Positions 25,227 to 34,532 of a stretch of 64,000 nt of DNA are shown piece by piece. A program made the translations under genes and the position numbers. This DNA is from Shewanella colwelliana ATCC 39565 (GTDB taxonomy: Bacteria > Pseudomonadota > Gammaproteobacteria > Enterobacterales > Shewanellaceae), in NCBI RefSeq assembly GCF_000518705.1, contig NZ_KI912479.1, positions 394,485 through 458,484 on the forward strand, in the 5' to 3' direction. Within the stretch, counting starts at the first letter, position 1. The number at the start of each line of letters is the position of its first letter. Under the pieces are notes generated by a model. That model made no database searches. It saw nothing but the letters and a program-made list of their open reading frames with translations, and was not told the origin of the DNA.

Positions 25227-26138
25227 TTAAGCGGATTCGCTAAGTTTATCTTTGGACACGATTAACGATAATGCTTCGGCAATCGCTCCTCTATCATGCA
25301 TTCCTTGATGATGTTTACTACGTAACGGATAGTAGGTGACATTATCGGCGCAGAGATAGTCTTCGCCATGGCATAGCACGTGATCAACTTGCTTATTGCC
25401 AAGGATTTGACTTAACCACTGTAATCGCTTTTCTAAACAAAAGTTTAGGGCACTGGATGGCTCTTGCGTTAGGTTTTCGATCAGCACAATCTTGGCTTTA
25501 GAGTCGGCTATCGCCTCGGATAATTTCGGAAGTAACAAAGGCGGCATAATACTGGTGAGGAAACTACCTGGTCCAAGTATTATCAAGTCTGCTGCGGCAA
25601 TTGCTACACACGCTTCATCTGTGGCTTCAACCATAGGCTCGAGTGACAGTGCAATAGGATCCTCATGCATACCGTCTACTTCTACTTCACCAAAAATTTT
25701 ATTGCCACAAGATTGAATAGCAACCAGATGGGTGGGCTGTTCCGACATCGGGATAACTTTTGTATCGATATTGAGCAGTTTACGAATGAGGTTGACGGCA
25801 TCAAGCGGACGAACACATAGCTCATCGAGTGCTAAAAGAATGAGATTGCCCAAGTTATGATTAGTCAGCTCGCTATCGCCAGCAAATCGGTATTCAAACA
25901 GCAGAGAGCCGACTGATGGACGGCTGGCGAGTTGAGATAGGCAATTACGTAAATCTCCCCATGCAATACAATCTTGCTCTCTTCGTAAACGACCTGTCGA
26001 GCCACCATTGTCGGTTGTCGCGACGATGCCTGTAAGGCGCGGCCCCATAAAGCTGAGTGCGGACAGGACTCGGCCAAGTCCATGGCCTCCACCAATGGCG
26101 ACGACATTGTTAAAACGATTTAGCGCATAGTCTTGCAT
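25227..26138 (-). CDS. YvcK/CofD-like gluconeogenesis factor
   Basis: A 303-residue member of the CofD/UPF0052 family. It has the glycine-rich NAFNNVVAIGGGHGLGRVLSAL-like opening (here NNVVAIGGGHGLGRVLSAL), TTDNGGSTGRLRRE and LRNCLSQLA, with IILGPGSFLTSIMPPLL later. In B. subtilis YvcK binds UDP-sugars and is needed for growth on gluconeogenic carbon; the proteobacterial YbhK role is less clear. I chose ATG 26138 because AGGAAGG lies 9 bases upstream; an in-frame ATG at 26168 would add ten residues. Confidence 0.88.
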   Translation of the reverse strand: MQDYALNRFNNVVAIGGGHGLGRVLSALSFMGPRLTGIVATTDNGGSTGRLRREQDCIAWGDLRNCLSQLASRPSVGSLLFEYRFAGDSELTNHNLGNLILLALDELCVRPLDAVNLIRKLLNIDTKVIPMSEQPTHLVAIQSCGNKIFGEVEVDGMHEDPIALSLEPMVEATDEACVAIAAADLIILGPGSFLTSIMPPLLLPKLSEAIADSKAKIVLIENLTQEPSSALNFCLEKRLQWLSQILGNKQVDHVLCHGEDYLCADNVTYYPLRSKHHQGMHDRGAIAEALSLIVSKDKLSESA

Positions 26139-26271
26139 TAGGGCTTTCCTTCCTGAATCCCAAATCAACTTCGTGGATATTATATCTGATATTATTGAAT
26201 ATTAGCGAGGTTTTGTTCTAGCTCATTAATGACATATAATCGGAATAATTTTAGTCATAAGAGTCGTTAAT

Positions 26272-27099
26272 TTGAAAACAGGTCGTATAAATACTGTCAT
26301 TTTGTCTTTGGGCATTGTCGTACTATTAATACTAATGGTTAAACTGTTTCTTATCGATGCTCAACAAGAGCAATCACACAGTTTAGGTAAGTTAAAGAAG
26401 AATAAGGCGCAATACAGTGCTATACCAGACTTTGCAGCGATCCCTGACGTTGGTGAAAAAAAACAGGCGTTTTTTGATTATCTAAGGCCTGCTATTACAC
26501 ATCACAATGCGATAATTCAGGATGAGCGAAAATTTCTATTGGCAACACAAGCGCATCTTAATGAAGGGTTATCGGTTTCTGAGGCAGAGTCATTTCGGGT
26601 ACAGCAAATAGCCAGCAAGTATCAATATTCGCTTCGAAGCGTCAGCAACGACACGCTGGAGACGTTATTAATGAGAGTTGATACGATTCCAGAGAACATG
26701 GTACTCATTCAAGCCGCTAATGAAACAGGGTGGGGCAGTAGCCGCTTTGCAAGAGAGGGAATGAATTTTTTCGGCCAATGGTGTTTTAAAAAAGGGTGTG
26801 GATTAGTGCCACAGTCTCGCACTAAGGGGTTGAGCCATGAAGTTGCCGTATTTAAAAGTGTAGATGATTCAGTTGGCGCTTACATGCGTAATCTCAACTC
26901 TAATGCGGCCTATGGCTTGCTACGTTCCATACGTGCCGATCTGCGTGCCCAAGGCAAACCCGTCAAAGCAGAAGATCTAGTTTACGGCTTAATGCACTAT
27001 TCTGAACGACAAGAAGCTTACATCGATGAGTTACTTGAAATGTTACGTCATAATAATCAATATTTGGTGGAAAATAATGAACAAAGGCCTGCTGTTTAG
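26272..27099 (+). CDS. Bax-type glucosaminidase-domain protein
   Basis: A 275-residue protein with an N-terminal membrane anchor (TVILSLGIVVLLILMVKLFLI) and a C-terminal glucosaminidase-like fold: the segment MVLIQAANETGWGSSRFAREGMNFFGQWCF contains the likely catalytic Glu. It resembles E. coli Bax, a putative peptidoglycan hydrolase facing the periplasm. The start codon is TTG at 26272. Its 3' end overlaps the next gene by 23 bases, so the two are translationally linked. Confidence 0.85.
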   Translation: MKTGRINTVILSLGIVVLLILMVKLFLIDAQQEQSHSLGKLKKNKAQYSAIPDFAAIPDVGEKKQAFFDYLRPAITHHNAIIQDERKFLLATQAHLNEGLSVSEAESFRVQQIASKYQYSLRSVSNDTLETLLMRVDTIPENMVLIQAANETGWGSSRFAREGMNFFGQWCFKKGCGLVPQSRTKGLSHEVAVFKSVDDSVGAYMRNLNSNAAYGLLRSIRADLRAQGKPVKAEDLVYGLMHYSERQEAYIDELLEMLRHNNQYLVENNEQRPAV

Positions 27100-27700
27100 T
27101 TGCCTAATTACTGCTTCAGCCGTTGTGCAAGCAGCTCCTATATCACTGGAGTATCAAGGGTTTTATCAAAGATTAAAGCAGGTCAACAAAGGACATTACC
27201 CTTTGATTGAGGTAGCTTTCTCCGTTCCAAAAGCTAATGGTTGTGTGGTTAAATCGGGTAGTTTGACTACTGAAAAGGAATCATTTCCACTCACTATTAC
27301 CGATAAACAACGTATATTCTTACCCTTTGATGACCGTCTTAAGTCTGATAGAGCGGTGATTAATTTGGACATGGTGGGTGACGCTAGCCAATGTGGGATT
27401 GCAATGCAGATCCGCGCTAAGCAAACAAAGCAACAATATCAGCAAGCAGAGATTGTCGATATACAAAACCAAATGAACGCTTTGTTAAGCGCCATGCAGG
27501 GCTTTCCCATGCGGTACTTTAGCGATGAGATCACTGGCGTTAACTTTGAGTTTGAACACCCAGCATCCGTTGTTATCGATGGTAATGCGCAACCTGTAGA
27601 GGGAGTATTTAGATTGTCTCGCCATGCGCTAGAACAGATAACTGAACTCTCTTTTAGTCGTGCTCCTGATGTTGTTAGTCCTTGGACCAACGGTCAGTAA
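27077..27700 (+). CDS. Periplasmic protein of unknown function (DUF2987-like)
   Basis: A 207-residue protein starting MNKGLLFSCLITASAVVQAAP, a Sec signal peptide cleaved after AQA-like VQA. The mature part begins ISLEYQGFYQRLKQVNKGHYPLIEVAF and ends with RAPDVVSPW. From memory this resembles DUF2987 proteins of Shewanella and Vibrio. An upstream in-frame start (27026) lies well inside the bax-like gene and lacks a signal peptide, so I reject it. It overlaps that gene by 23 bases. Confidence 0.75.
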   Translation: MNKGLLFSCLITASAVVQAAPISLEYQGFYQRLKQVNKGHYPLIEVAFSVPKANGCVVKSGSLTTEKESFPLTITDKQRIFLPFDDRLKSDRAVINLDMVGDASQCGIAMQIRAKQTKQQYQQAEIVDIQNQMNALLSAMQGFPMRYFSDEITGVNFEFEHPASVVIDGNAQPVEGVFRLSRHALEQITELSFSRAPDVVSPWTNGQ

Positions 27701-27749
27701 TGCTTATGGTGATTAGTATTAACCCTAGTATTTAAATGGTTACGCCCAT

Positions 27750-27777
27750 AAAAAAGCCCTCAGTTGAGGGCTTTTTT
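27750..27777. terminator. Bidirectional terminator between the DUF2987-like gene and ttcA
   Basis: AAAAAAGCCCTCA-GT-TGAGGGCTTTTTT between convergent genes: perfect stem with A and T runs. Confidence 0.93.
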
Positions 27778-27795
27778 AATCACGAATCACTATCG

Positions 27796-28749
27796 TTAGG
27801 GCTGATAAGTGCTTACGACCTCAATTTTTAACGCATCAGTATTTCGTTTCGCTTCATCAAGATCTATGTGCCCACTATTGGCTAAGTCGAGAAAATCGAA
27901 TGCGGGTAAGTTTGACTCTGCGACATCGCCTTTCATCGGCGCATTTGGGTTACGGGTTAACGAAACAAAATCAAACTGCTCTCTGTCCACCCCTTGAGAA
28001 GGGCTGGTATTTTGCATTGCGGTGAAAATTGTCTCAATGCGTCCAGGAAAATCTCTATCCCAGCTTTTTAGCATATCCTTTACCGCTGCCCGTTTAAGGT
28101 TTTCCTGAGAACCACACAAGTTGCAAGGTATGATTGGAAACGCTTTTAACTCAGCATATTCAGCAATGTCTTTCTCGCGACTATAAGCCAGTGGACGAAT
28201 GACTACATTAGCACCATCATCCGACAATAACTTTGGTGGCATGGCTTTTTGCTTACCGGCAAAAAACATATTAAGAAATAGCGTCTCGATAATATCATCG
28301 CGGTGATGACCCAATGCTATTTTAGTCGCGCCAATTTGTTGAGCAAACCCATATAAGGTACCACGACGAAGGCGACTGCAAAGGGAGCAAGTGGTTTTTC
28401 CTTCTGGTATCTTGTCTTTAACAATAGAGTAAGTATCTTTTTCTAAGATATGGTACGGCACATTTAGTGTATCTAAATAGGCGGGCAAAATATCTTCAGG
28501 AAAACCAGGTTGCTTCTGATCAAGATTTACTGCAACCAAGTTAAAGTTAATCGGCGCGCGCTGCTGCAGGTTGATAAGAATATCAAGCATTGCATAGCTG
28601 TCTTTACCACCAGATAGGCAACACATCACGGTGTCACCTTCTTCAATCATATTATAATCTGCGATCGCACTGCCAACTTCACGCCGTAAGCGCTTTTGAA
28701 GTTTGTTTAATCGAGTGATCTGTTTTTTAGAGAGGCTTTCTTCAGACAT
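27796..28749 (-). CDS. ttcA: tRNA 2-thiocytidine biosynthesis protein TtcA
   Basis: A 317-residue adenine-nucleotide alpha-hydrolase. PP-loop motif CCLSGGKDSYAML (residues ~43-55) and the two CxxC pairs CSLCSRLRRG and PCNLCGSQ that bind the Fe-S cluster. TtcA thiolates cytidine 32 of certain tRNAs. It lies downstream of uspE and etrA on the same strand, an order common in Shewanella, but a separate promoter is possible in the 84-base gap. Confidence 0.95.
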   Translation of the reverse strand: MSEESLSKKQITRLNKLQKRLRREVGSAIADYNMIEEGDTVMCCLSGGKDSYAMLDILINLQQRAPINFNLVAVNLDQKQPGFPEDILPAYLDTLNVPYHILEKDTYSIVKDKIPEGKTTCSLCSRLRRGTLYGFAQQIGATKIALGHHRDDIIETLFLNMFFAGKQKAMPPKLLSDDGANVVIRPLAYSREKDIAEYAELKAFPIIPCNLCGSQENLKRAAVKDMLKSWDRDFPGRIETIFTAMQNTSPSQGVDREQFDFVSLTRNPNAPMKGDVAESNLPAFDFLDLANSGHIDLDEAKRNTDALKIEVVSTYQP

Positions 28750-28833
28750 AATAAAAAACGCGCCTAGTATCGTAAAATTCTGGGCGCGTAGTATAGCTTA
28801 AATAAAAGATTGAAAGAAGCGATCTGTTATCGC

Positions 28834-29766
28834 TTAATCCTCTTCTAATGGAGACTTGTAGCCGTCTGGCTTAATAGCGAGAAGATCGCAGTTAATACTG
28901 TCGATAACATGCTCTGCAGTGTTACCGATTAGCGCAGCAGAAAAGCCTGTACGGCCAACAGTGCCAAGAATAACCAATTCGGCGTCAAGCTGCTCTGCAA
29001 GCTCTGGGATGACATCTTCTGGCAATCCCTCTTTAATATGACAATAGTCAGTTGATATGCCGTAGTTACTTGCTAAGTAGTTCACACGTTGCTCATGCTG
29101 CATACGGATGGTTTCGCTATAGGTATGGGCATCAAAATCAGGCAACTCAATCGCCAAGTTAACGGGAGTCCCTGGATAGCCATTAACTAAATGCACCTGA
29201 GCATCAAACTTTTTCGCTAAATCTTGCGCATGTTCGATAATTTTACCATTAAGCGTTTGATGGTCATCATCTTCAGAAGCAACGTTAATTGCACAAAGAA
29301 TTTTACCCGCAACTGGCCAATCGTGCTCTTTAACCAATAATACGGGGACGGGAGCCTTACGCATTAAGTGCCAGTCGGTTGGGGTGAAAATAACCGATTT
29401 CAGCTTGTCGTGTTGATGGGTACCTTTGACAATAAGGTCAAATTCACCTTCCATTGCATGTAAAATAATGCTTTCAAATGGACGGTTATGCCAAATGACT
29501 TCGCTTTGAATGTCGACACCACTATCTTGATACTGCATTAAAATGTCTTCTAGCCAAGCTTTACGTTGTGCGATAACGCCTTGACGCATTGCTTCACGCT
29601 CTTGACCAGATAGAATTGAGGTCATCTCATAGGAAAAATCAAAAATCGACAAAAAGACGGTAACAGCGGCTTGGTTTTTAGAAGCAAGTTCAATTGCTCT
29701 AGCGAGTGCAGATTGTTTGTCGTTGGTTGGATCCACTACAACGAGGATTTTGTTATAGTCCTTCAT
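28834..29766 (-). CDS. uspE: Tandem universal stress protein UspE
   Basis: A 310-residue protein made of two Usp domains. The first starts YNKILVVVDPTNDKQSALARAIELA and the second GKILCAINVASEDDD. The second ends in the nucleotide-binding signature GTVGRTGFSAALIGNTAEHVI. UspE supports stress survival, motility and adhesion in E. coli. It lies next to etrA (Fnr) as in many Gammaproteobacteria, and an Fnr-like box sits about 60 bases upstream of its start. Confidence 0.94.
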   Translation of the reverse strand: MKDYNKILVVVDPTNDKQSALARAIELASKNQAAVTVFLSIFDFSYEMTSILSGQEREAMRQGVIAQRKAWLEDILMQYQDSGVDIQSEVIWHNRPFESIILHAMEGEFDLIVKGTHQHDKLKSVIFTPTDWHLMRKAPVPVLLVKEHDWPVAGKILCAINVASEDDDHQTLNGKIIEHAQDLAKKFDAQVHLVNGYPGTPVNLAIELPDFDAHTYSETIRMQHEQRVNYLASNYGISTDYCHIKEGLPEDVIPELAEQLDAELVILGTVGRTGFSAALIGNTAEHVIDSINCDLLAIKPDGYKSPLEED

Positions 29767-29807
29767 AGATGATTCCTTTATCTGATGCGGTAATTTAATA
29801 ATGGTCG

Positions 29808-29852
29808 ATCACGGGTAAATTGCCTTGTTTTAGATCAATTTTACCCGTGATT
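29808..29852. repeat. Inverted repeat enclosing an Fnr-like box upstream of uspE
   Basis: ATCACGGGTAAA (29808-29819) and TTTACCCGTGAT (29841-29852) are perfect 12-bp arms around a ~21-base spacer that contains the Fnr-like site. The hairpin lies between etrA and uspE and has no T run on either strand. Confidence 0.75.
29825..29838. promoter_or_regulatory. Fnr/EtrA-type box upstream of uspE
   Basis: TTGTT-TTAG-ATCAA (minus strand TTGAT-CTAA-AACAA) has one mismatch to the Fnr consensus TTGAT-N4-ATCAA. It lies about 60 bases upstream of the uspE start codon, within reach of a promoter. Confidence 0.45.
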
Positions 29853-29860
29853 TCGGATAG

Positions 29861-30610
29861 TTAGCGGCCTATCTTATTGTTTCCAGCCAGTTTGTTTAGT
29901 GACTCAAAGTCAATGATAGTAATGTATTTCCCTTTTACTTCTATTAACGCTGATTTTTGGAAGCGACCGAGTAAACGACTAATGGTTTCTACTGTTAGCC
30001 CTAGGTAATTACCAATATCACCGCGGGTCATCGTCAAGCGAAACTCTTTAGGTGAAAACCCACGATTACCAAAACGATTGGCCAAATTACTAATAAATGC
30101 AGCCAGACGTTCTTCAGCGTTTTTCTTACTGAGTAATAAAATCATCTCTTGATCGCTTTGGATCTCATTACTCATTAGGCGCATGATCTGCTGTCGTAGT
30201 TTGGGCATAGTGCCAGATAGATCATCGAGAGTATCGTAGGGGATTTCACATACCATAGATGTTTCAAGCGCTTGGGCAAAACTTTGGTGAGTTTGCGAAT
30301 GAATGCCATCGAAACCGATAACGTCGCCAGCCAAATGAAAACCAGTGATTTGTTCATCGCCTTGTTCGGTAATGGTATAACTTTTAATGGTACCAGAACG
30401 TATCGCATAGAGAGATTTAAGCGTGTCACCAGACTTAAAAATTTGTTCGCCTTTTTGTATCGGCTTTTTACGCTCAATGATCTCATCAAGTTGATCGAGT
30501 TCATTGTTATTTAAGGTAAAAGGGATACAAAGTGTGCCCATGCTGCAGTCATGACAATGAATGGCGCATCCGGGTACTGCCGAACGACGACTTTTAATAT
30601 TATCTGTCAT
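29861..30610 (-). CDS. etrA: Anaerobic/microaerobic regulator EtrA (Fnr)
   Basis: A 249-residue CRP/Fnr-family activator. The oxygen-sensing 4Fe-4S ligands are visible: Cys19, Cys22, Cys28 in the N-terminal HCHDCSMGTLC and Cys121 in TSMVCEIPY, equivalent to E. coli Fnr C20, C23, C29 and C122. The nucleotide-binding-like barrel follows and the C-terminal HTH has GNYLGLTVETISRLLGRFQ, the Fnr recognition helix. It regulates respiratory genes when oxygen falls; candidate sites occur upstream of ccoN and uspE in this window. It is upstream of uspE on the minus strand. Confidence 0.96.
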   Translation of the reverse strand: MTDNIKSRRSAVPGCAIHCHDCSMGTLCIPFTLNNNELDQLDEIIERKKPIQKGEQIFKSGDTLKSLYAIRSGTIKSYTITEQGDEQITGFHLAGDVIGFDGIHSQTHQSFAQALETSMVCEIPYDTLDDLSGTMPKLRQQIMRLMSNEIQSDQEMILLLSKKNAEERLAAFISNLANRFGNRGFSPKEFRLTMTRGDIGNYLGLTVETISRLLGRFQKSALIEVKGKYITIIDFESLNKLAGNNKIGR

Positions 30611-30665
30611 AATCTCTCTCTAATTTAACAATTAGTCTTATGGTAAACCAATTTAGTAAACTGGG

Positions 30666-31358
30666 CTAGTTTAGCTGTGAAAATGCTATATACAAAGTCT
30701 GTATGCCGAAGCTGACGAGTATCAATCCACTGATTAAACGCACCGCTCTTTGTTGGACAAAGCGAGCAAAAAGCTCAGCGGCAACACCAACACTAACTAA
30801 TGCTGGCAGGGTTCCGAGCCCAAATGCAGCCATAATCATAGCGCCTTGCTGGGCTGAGTTGGCGGCGACAGCCCACGTAAGCGTGCTATACACCAGTCCA
30901 CAGGGTAACCAGCCCCAAAGGGTGCCAGCGATAAAAGCCTGTCTTAGGTTTTTTATGGGTAATAAACGTTTGGCGAGCGGGGAGAGCATGCGCCACAATA
31001 ATTTACCTAAACGCTCTATCTGGACCACACCGGACCATATTTGTGCAATGTAAAGCCCGGTCGCTATCATCATTGCGCCCGCAATAATACGCAAACTGAT
31101 AAGGTAAATATCGATACTAAATAGCGTACCTAACAGGGATGCTGAACCACCGACTAACGCCCCAGCAAGCGTATAGCTCAATATGCGTCCGAGGTTGTAA
31201 CTAAGAATGAATTGCAGTTGTGAGAGCAAAATGTTTTGCTGTCGTGTTTGCGGCAACTGTTGTGAGAAGGCACCCACAAGTCCGCCACACATGCCAATAC
31301 AATGACCTGCGCCCATTAAGCCGACTAAAAAAGCGCCGCTAACAGAAAAGGTTATCAA
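30666..31358 (-). CDS. TauE/SafE (UreH-like) membrane protein of the cbb3 oxidase cluster
   Basis: A 230-residue membrane protein with about six helices. It shows the signature GLMGAGHCIGMCGGLVGAF near the N-terminus, where the His and Cys residues suggest metal handling, and FIAGTLWGWLPCGLVYSTL in the middle. Members of this family are annotated as sulfite exporters, but genes next to ccoS are thought to take part in copper delivery or oxidase assembly (inference from position). It overlaps ccoS by 4 bases (ATGA), so it belongs to the fixH-ccoI-ccoS operon. Confidence 0.85.
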   Translation of the reverse strand: MITFSVSGAFLVGLMGAGHCIGMCGGLVGAFSQQLPQTRQQNILLSQLQFILSYNLGRILSYTLAGALVGGSASLLGTLFSIDIYLISLRIIAGAMMIATGLYIAQIWSGVVQIERLGKLLWRMLSPLAKRLLPIKNLRQAFIAGTLWGWLPCGLVYSTLTWAVAANSAQQGAMIMAAFGLGTLPALVSVGVAAELFARFVQQRAVRLISGLILVSFGIQTLYIAFSQLN

Positions 31359-31540
31359 TCTTGTTTCCGCTCTGTTTGGCTATCATCTGCATTGGGTTTA
31401 ACGTCATCATCAAACAAAATGGACACGCTTTGTCTATCCAGATCGTCAAACTGTTCCGATTTAACCGCCCAAAAAAAGATACCGACTGCAATGAGAACAA
31501 ATAGCATGGCAATGGGAATTAGTACGTAAATAATACTCAT
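31355..31540 (-). CDS. ccoS: cbb3 oxidase maturation protein CcoS
   Basis: A 61-residue protein with one N-terminal transmembrane helix (IIYVLIPIAMLFVLIAVGIFFWAV), followed by the typical SEQFDDLDRQSVSILFDDD segment. CcoS is needed for cofactor insertion into cbb3 oxidase. It overlaps ccoI upstream and the TauE/SafE-like gene downstream by 4 bases each, a tightly coupled operon. Confidence 0.93.
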   Translation of the reverse strand: MSIIYVLIPIAMLFVLIAVGIFFWAVKSEQFDDLDRQSVSILFDDDVKPNADDSQTERKQD

Positions 31541-33936
31541 ATTCGAACCTTAAGTAAGCGTAAACTGTTGGCGACAACAATGAGGGAACTGGCTGACATT
31601 CCAATGGCGGCGATATATGGCAGAACATGTCCAGTAACCGCTAGAGGGATTATAAACAGGTTGTAACCCAGCGCCCAGCATAAATTCTGTCGAATAATAG
31701 TACCTGTCAACTTAGCAACGTTAATCGCATCGGTGATCCTAGATAGTTGATCTCCAAGTAAGATGAGATCTGCGCTGTTTTTGGTAATCGCTGCCCCACT
31801 GCCCATAGCAACGGAAAGATTGGCACCAGCGAGTACTGGTGCATCGTTAATGCCATCGCCAAACATTGCCACCTGTTTATGCTGCTGTAACTGCTGAATT
31901 AACGTTAATTTGTCACTGGGCGATAACCCTTTATGGACATCGCTAATGCCAACGTTTCGGGCGACTTCATCAACGTGAGGGGAGTTATCACCACTGGCAA
32001 TACTTAATGTACAACCAAGCTGAGTTAACGCCTTAGCGGTTTTGTTTGCATCGCTACGAATTTCATCCACCAAGGTAAAGCTAGCAAGGAGCGCTGTATC
32101 ATTGGCTAAATAGATCTGCTGGGCTGAAGAGGTATTAACAGTAATATTTAAGGTGTCTTTGATGTATTTAGCGCTGCCGAGATAGTAGCCTTGGCCCCCG
32201 ACTAATCCGGTTATGCCAGCACCTGAGATGTTCATGCACTCCCGTGCCTGCAGATGTGCTAGCCGGTAACCTTCAAATGCCTTCGCAATGGGGTGTAATG
32301 AATGAGCCTCAAGTGCAGCGCCTATCGCCAATACCTGTTCTTGGCTCACATCTGATTCGAGTGTGACTTGGCTTATCGTTAAACTGCCACAGGTGAGGGT
32401 ACCTGTTTTATCAAACACCACATGATCAATGAGGGGCAGTTTCTCAAAAACACCGGGTTTACAGGCCACAACACCCATACGGGTAAACAGACCTGTGGCG
32501 CAAGTGACGGCAGTGGGGGTAGCAAGTGCTAGTGCACACGGACAAGTCGCTACCAAAACGGATAAGGTGACCCAAAAGGCATCTTCCGGCCAATAGGTTT
32601 TCCATATGACGTAAGTAAGGGCGGCGATGACTAAAATAGTCCAAGTAAAATAATTGGAAATCGAGTCAACATATAGCGCTACTTTAGGCTTGTTATTGGC
32701 AGCACTTTCTTGCAGGCGGATTATCTCTGCGACTAATTGATCTTGGCCTACTGCGGTAACCGTCACTTCAATAGGGTGATCTATGTTAATCGTGCCAGCA
32801 AAGACTTGGCTCTCAATAACTTTTGCTACCGGCATCTGTTCACCCGTTAGCATGGCTTCATTGATTGAAGTCGTCCCCGACTTTAGCTGTCCGTCTGCCG
32901 CTATCACTTCGCCAGGTTTCACTAAAATAATGTCACCTAGGGTTAAGCGTTTGGCTGAGATCTCACTGTGTTGGCCATCGGCCTCAATGATAGTGGCGGT
33001 TAAGGGGATCAGTTTATGCAAGTTATTAGAGCTAACGGATGCTTTTTGGCGCGCGTTTTGTTCGAAATATCTGCCAAGTAACAAGAAAAAGGTAAACATA
33101 CTGACAGATTCAAAATAGACCTCGCCAGTGCCGTTAATGGTCGCAATACAGCTTGCGATATAGGCACCGCAAATAGCAATAGAAACGGACACATCCATGT
33201 TCAAACGGCCAGAAACCATGGACCGTAATGCACTAAAATAGAAAGGTTGAGCAGAGTAGAACACCACTGGTGCCGCAAATATCATGCTGACCCAACGGAA
33301 GTAGTCACGAAATTCTACGTCTAAATCGGTAAAGTAATCTGAATAAAGGGCGAGGGCAAACATCATCACCTGCATGGTCGCAAAACCAGCAAGACCCAAT
33401 CGAAGAAGGAATTTACGACTATTCTTTTTACTTTGTATCTCTACATCATCAACCTGATAAGGGGCTGCTTGATAACCGATGCGGCTAATATGGGTTAAGA
33501 TCTCACTGAGCTGAATGAGCGAATCATTCCAAACGATCAACGCGCGTTCGGTAGTGGTATTGACGGCAACCCGCTCAATGCCCTCAATATGTTTTAATTT
33601 GTGTTCAATTAGCCATGCACAAGCAGCACAGGTTATACCATCGATGGTTAAGGATATACTATTGAAAGCCCCATCGTTATGAACAAAGTCTTGTTGCACT
33701 TCTTTGAGATCGAAAGCAGAAAAGTGACCGAGTTCTTCGGGAACTAATGCGGTTTGTTTGCTGCCCGGCTCGGTTCTATACTTGTAATAGTTAGTGAGAC
33801 CTGCGTCAATAATTGCCTGCGATACGGCTTGGCAACCAGGACAACACATAAGTTGTGTTTTGTTATTGATGATTGTGGTGAACTGCGAACCAGTAAGTAC
33901 TGGCTCGCCACAATGAAAACAGTCTAGTTTTGCCAT
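31537..33936 (-). CDS. ccoI: Copper-translocating P-type ATPase CcoI/FixI
   Basis: A 799-residue P1B-type ATPase. N-terminal cysteine pairs (CFHCGEP, CCPGCQAV) precede a heavy-metal domain with GITCAACAWLIEH. The membrane metal site is CPCALALATP, the phosphorylation motif is DKTGTLT and the hinge motif is GDGINDAPVLA. It delivers copper to the periplasmic side for the CcoN active site. It starts eight bases after the fixH stop and overlaps ccoS by four, in the fixH-ccoI-ccoS assembly operon. Confidence 0.95.
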   Translation of the reverse strand: MAKLDCFHCGEPVLTGSQFTTIINNKTQLMCCPGCQAVSQAIIDAGLTNYYKYRTEPGSKQTALVPEELGHFSAFDLKEVQQDFVHNDGAFNSISLTIDGITCAACAWLIEHKLKHIEGIERVAVNTTTERALIVWNDSLIQLSEILTHISRIGYQAAPYQVDDVEIQSKKNSRKFLLRLGLAGFATMQVMMFALALYSDYFTDLDVEFRDYFRWVSMIFAAPVVFYSAQPFYFSALRSMVSGRLNMDVSVSIAICGAYIASCIATINGTGEVYFESVSMFTFFLLLGRYFEQNARQKASVSSNNLHKLIPLTATIIEADGQHSEISAKRLTLGDIILVKPGEVIAADGQLKSGTTSINEAMLTGEQMPVAKVIESQVFAGTINIDHPIEVTVTAVGQDQLVAEIIRLQESAANNKPKVALYVDSISNYFTWTILVIAALTYVIWKTYWPEDAFWVTLSVLVATCPCALALATPTAVTCATGLFTRMGVVACKPGVFEKLPLIDHVVFDKTGTLTCGSLTISQVTLESDVSQEQVLAIGAALEAHSLHPIAKAFEGYRLAHLQARECMNISGAGITGLVGGQGYYLGSAKYIKDTLNITVNTSSAQQIYLANDTALLASFTLVDEIRSDANKTAKALTQLGCTLSIASGDNSPHVDEVARNVGISDVHKGLSPSDKLTLIQQLQQHKQVAMFGDGINDAPVLAGANLSVAMGSGAAITKNSADLILLGDQLSRITDAINVAKLTGTIIRQNLCWALGYNLFIIPLAVTGHVLPYIAAIGMSASSLIVVANSLRLLKVRI

Positions 33937-33943
33937 TAGTAAA

Positions 33944-34423
33944 TTAGTTCAACCAGTACTGTGCATCATCTTTTAATTCAAGACGTTGCTGGATACGCCA
34001 TGTACGGTCAAACCCTTCTAACCTGACTTCCCAAGCGCCAGTAATAGGTTGATCTAACTTGATGCGGTAGACATTATTACCATCAGCGGTGGCCACTTTG
34101 CCAAAATCACGCTTTTCAATAGTGGGATGGAAAAACTCAACACTCAACGCTGCAAGATATGGTTCGCCGCCGTGCTGGGTGAGGGTAACTTCGTTATCAT
34201 CGACGGTAAGCTCAAACTGTAGACCGAGCTGTTTGGCTTGTTTAATTTTGCGTAAATCCATATTAATGGCTTTACCATCTTTGTAATAATCTTCTGATAC
34301 TAAAGAGTCTTTATTATCAATGGCTAGAAAAAGAAGATTGATGCTGGCAACGACTGCGCATAAAGGCAAAATGATCAGAAACCAAGGCCAAAACTGTTTA
34401 TACCAAGCTTGTGGTGTATTCAT
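33944..34423 (-). CDS. fixH: FixH/CcoH family cbb3 assembly protein
   Basis: A 159-residue protein with one N-terminal transmembrane helix (FWPWFLIILPLCAVVASINLLFLAI) and a periplasmic domain. SLVSEDYYKDGKAIN is the FixH family signature, and EFFHPTIEKRD and WEVRLEG follow. It works in cbb3 oxidase assembly. It begins the assembly operon, about 110 bases after ccoP and beyond a strong terminator. Confidence 0.9.
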   Translation of the reverse strand: MNTPQAWYKQFWPWFLIILPLCAVVASINLLFLAIDNKDSLVSEDYYKDGKAINMDLRKIKQAKQLGLQFELTVDDNEVTLTQHGGEPYLAALSVEFFHPTIEKRDFGKVATADGNNVYRIKLDQPITGAWEVRLEGFDRTWRIQQRLELKDDAQYWLN

Positions 34424-34481
34424 GGGTACTACCTGCTATTTTTGTTGGGCGTATTTTACCGTTATTGGCGCAATTTAGCAC

Positions 34482-34516
34482 TTAAAAAAAAGGCCTCGAT
34501 TATATCGAGGCCTTTA
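34482..34516 (-). terminator. Terminator between ccoNOQP and the fixH-ccoI-ccoS operon
   Basis: Minus strand: AAAGGCCTCGATATAATCG then AGGCCTTTTTTTT. A long perfect stem with an eight-T run, placed between ccoP and fixH. It separates structural and assembly genes, although some read-through is possible. Confidence 0.9.
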
Positions 34517-34532
34517 TGTTACTTGTTTGTAA

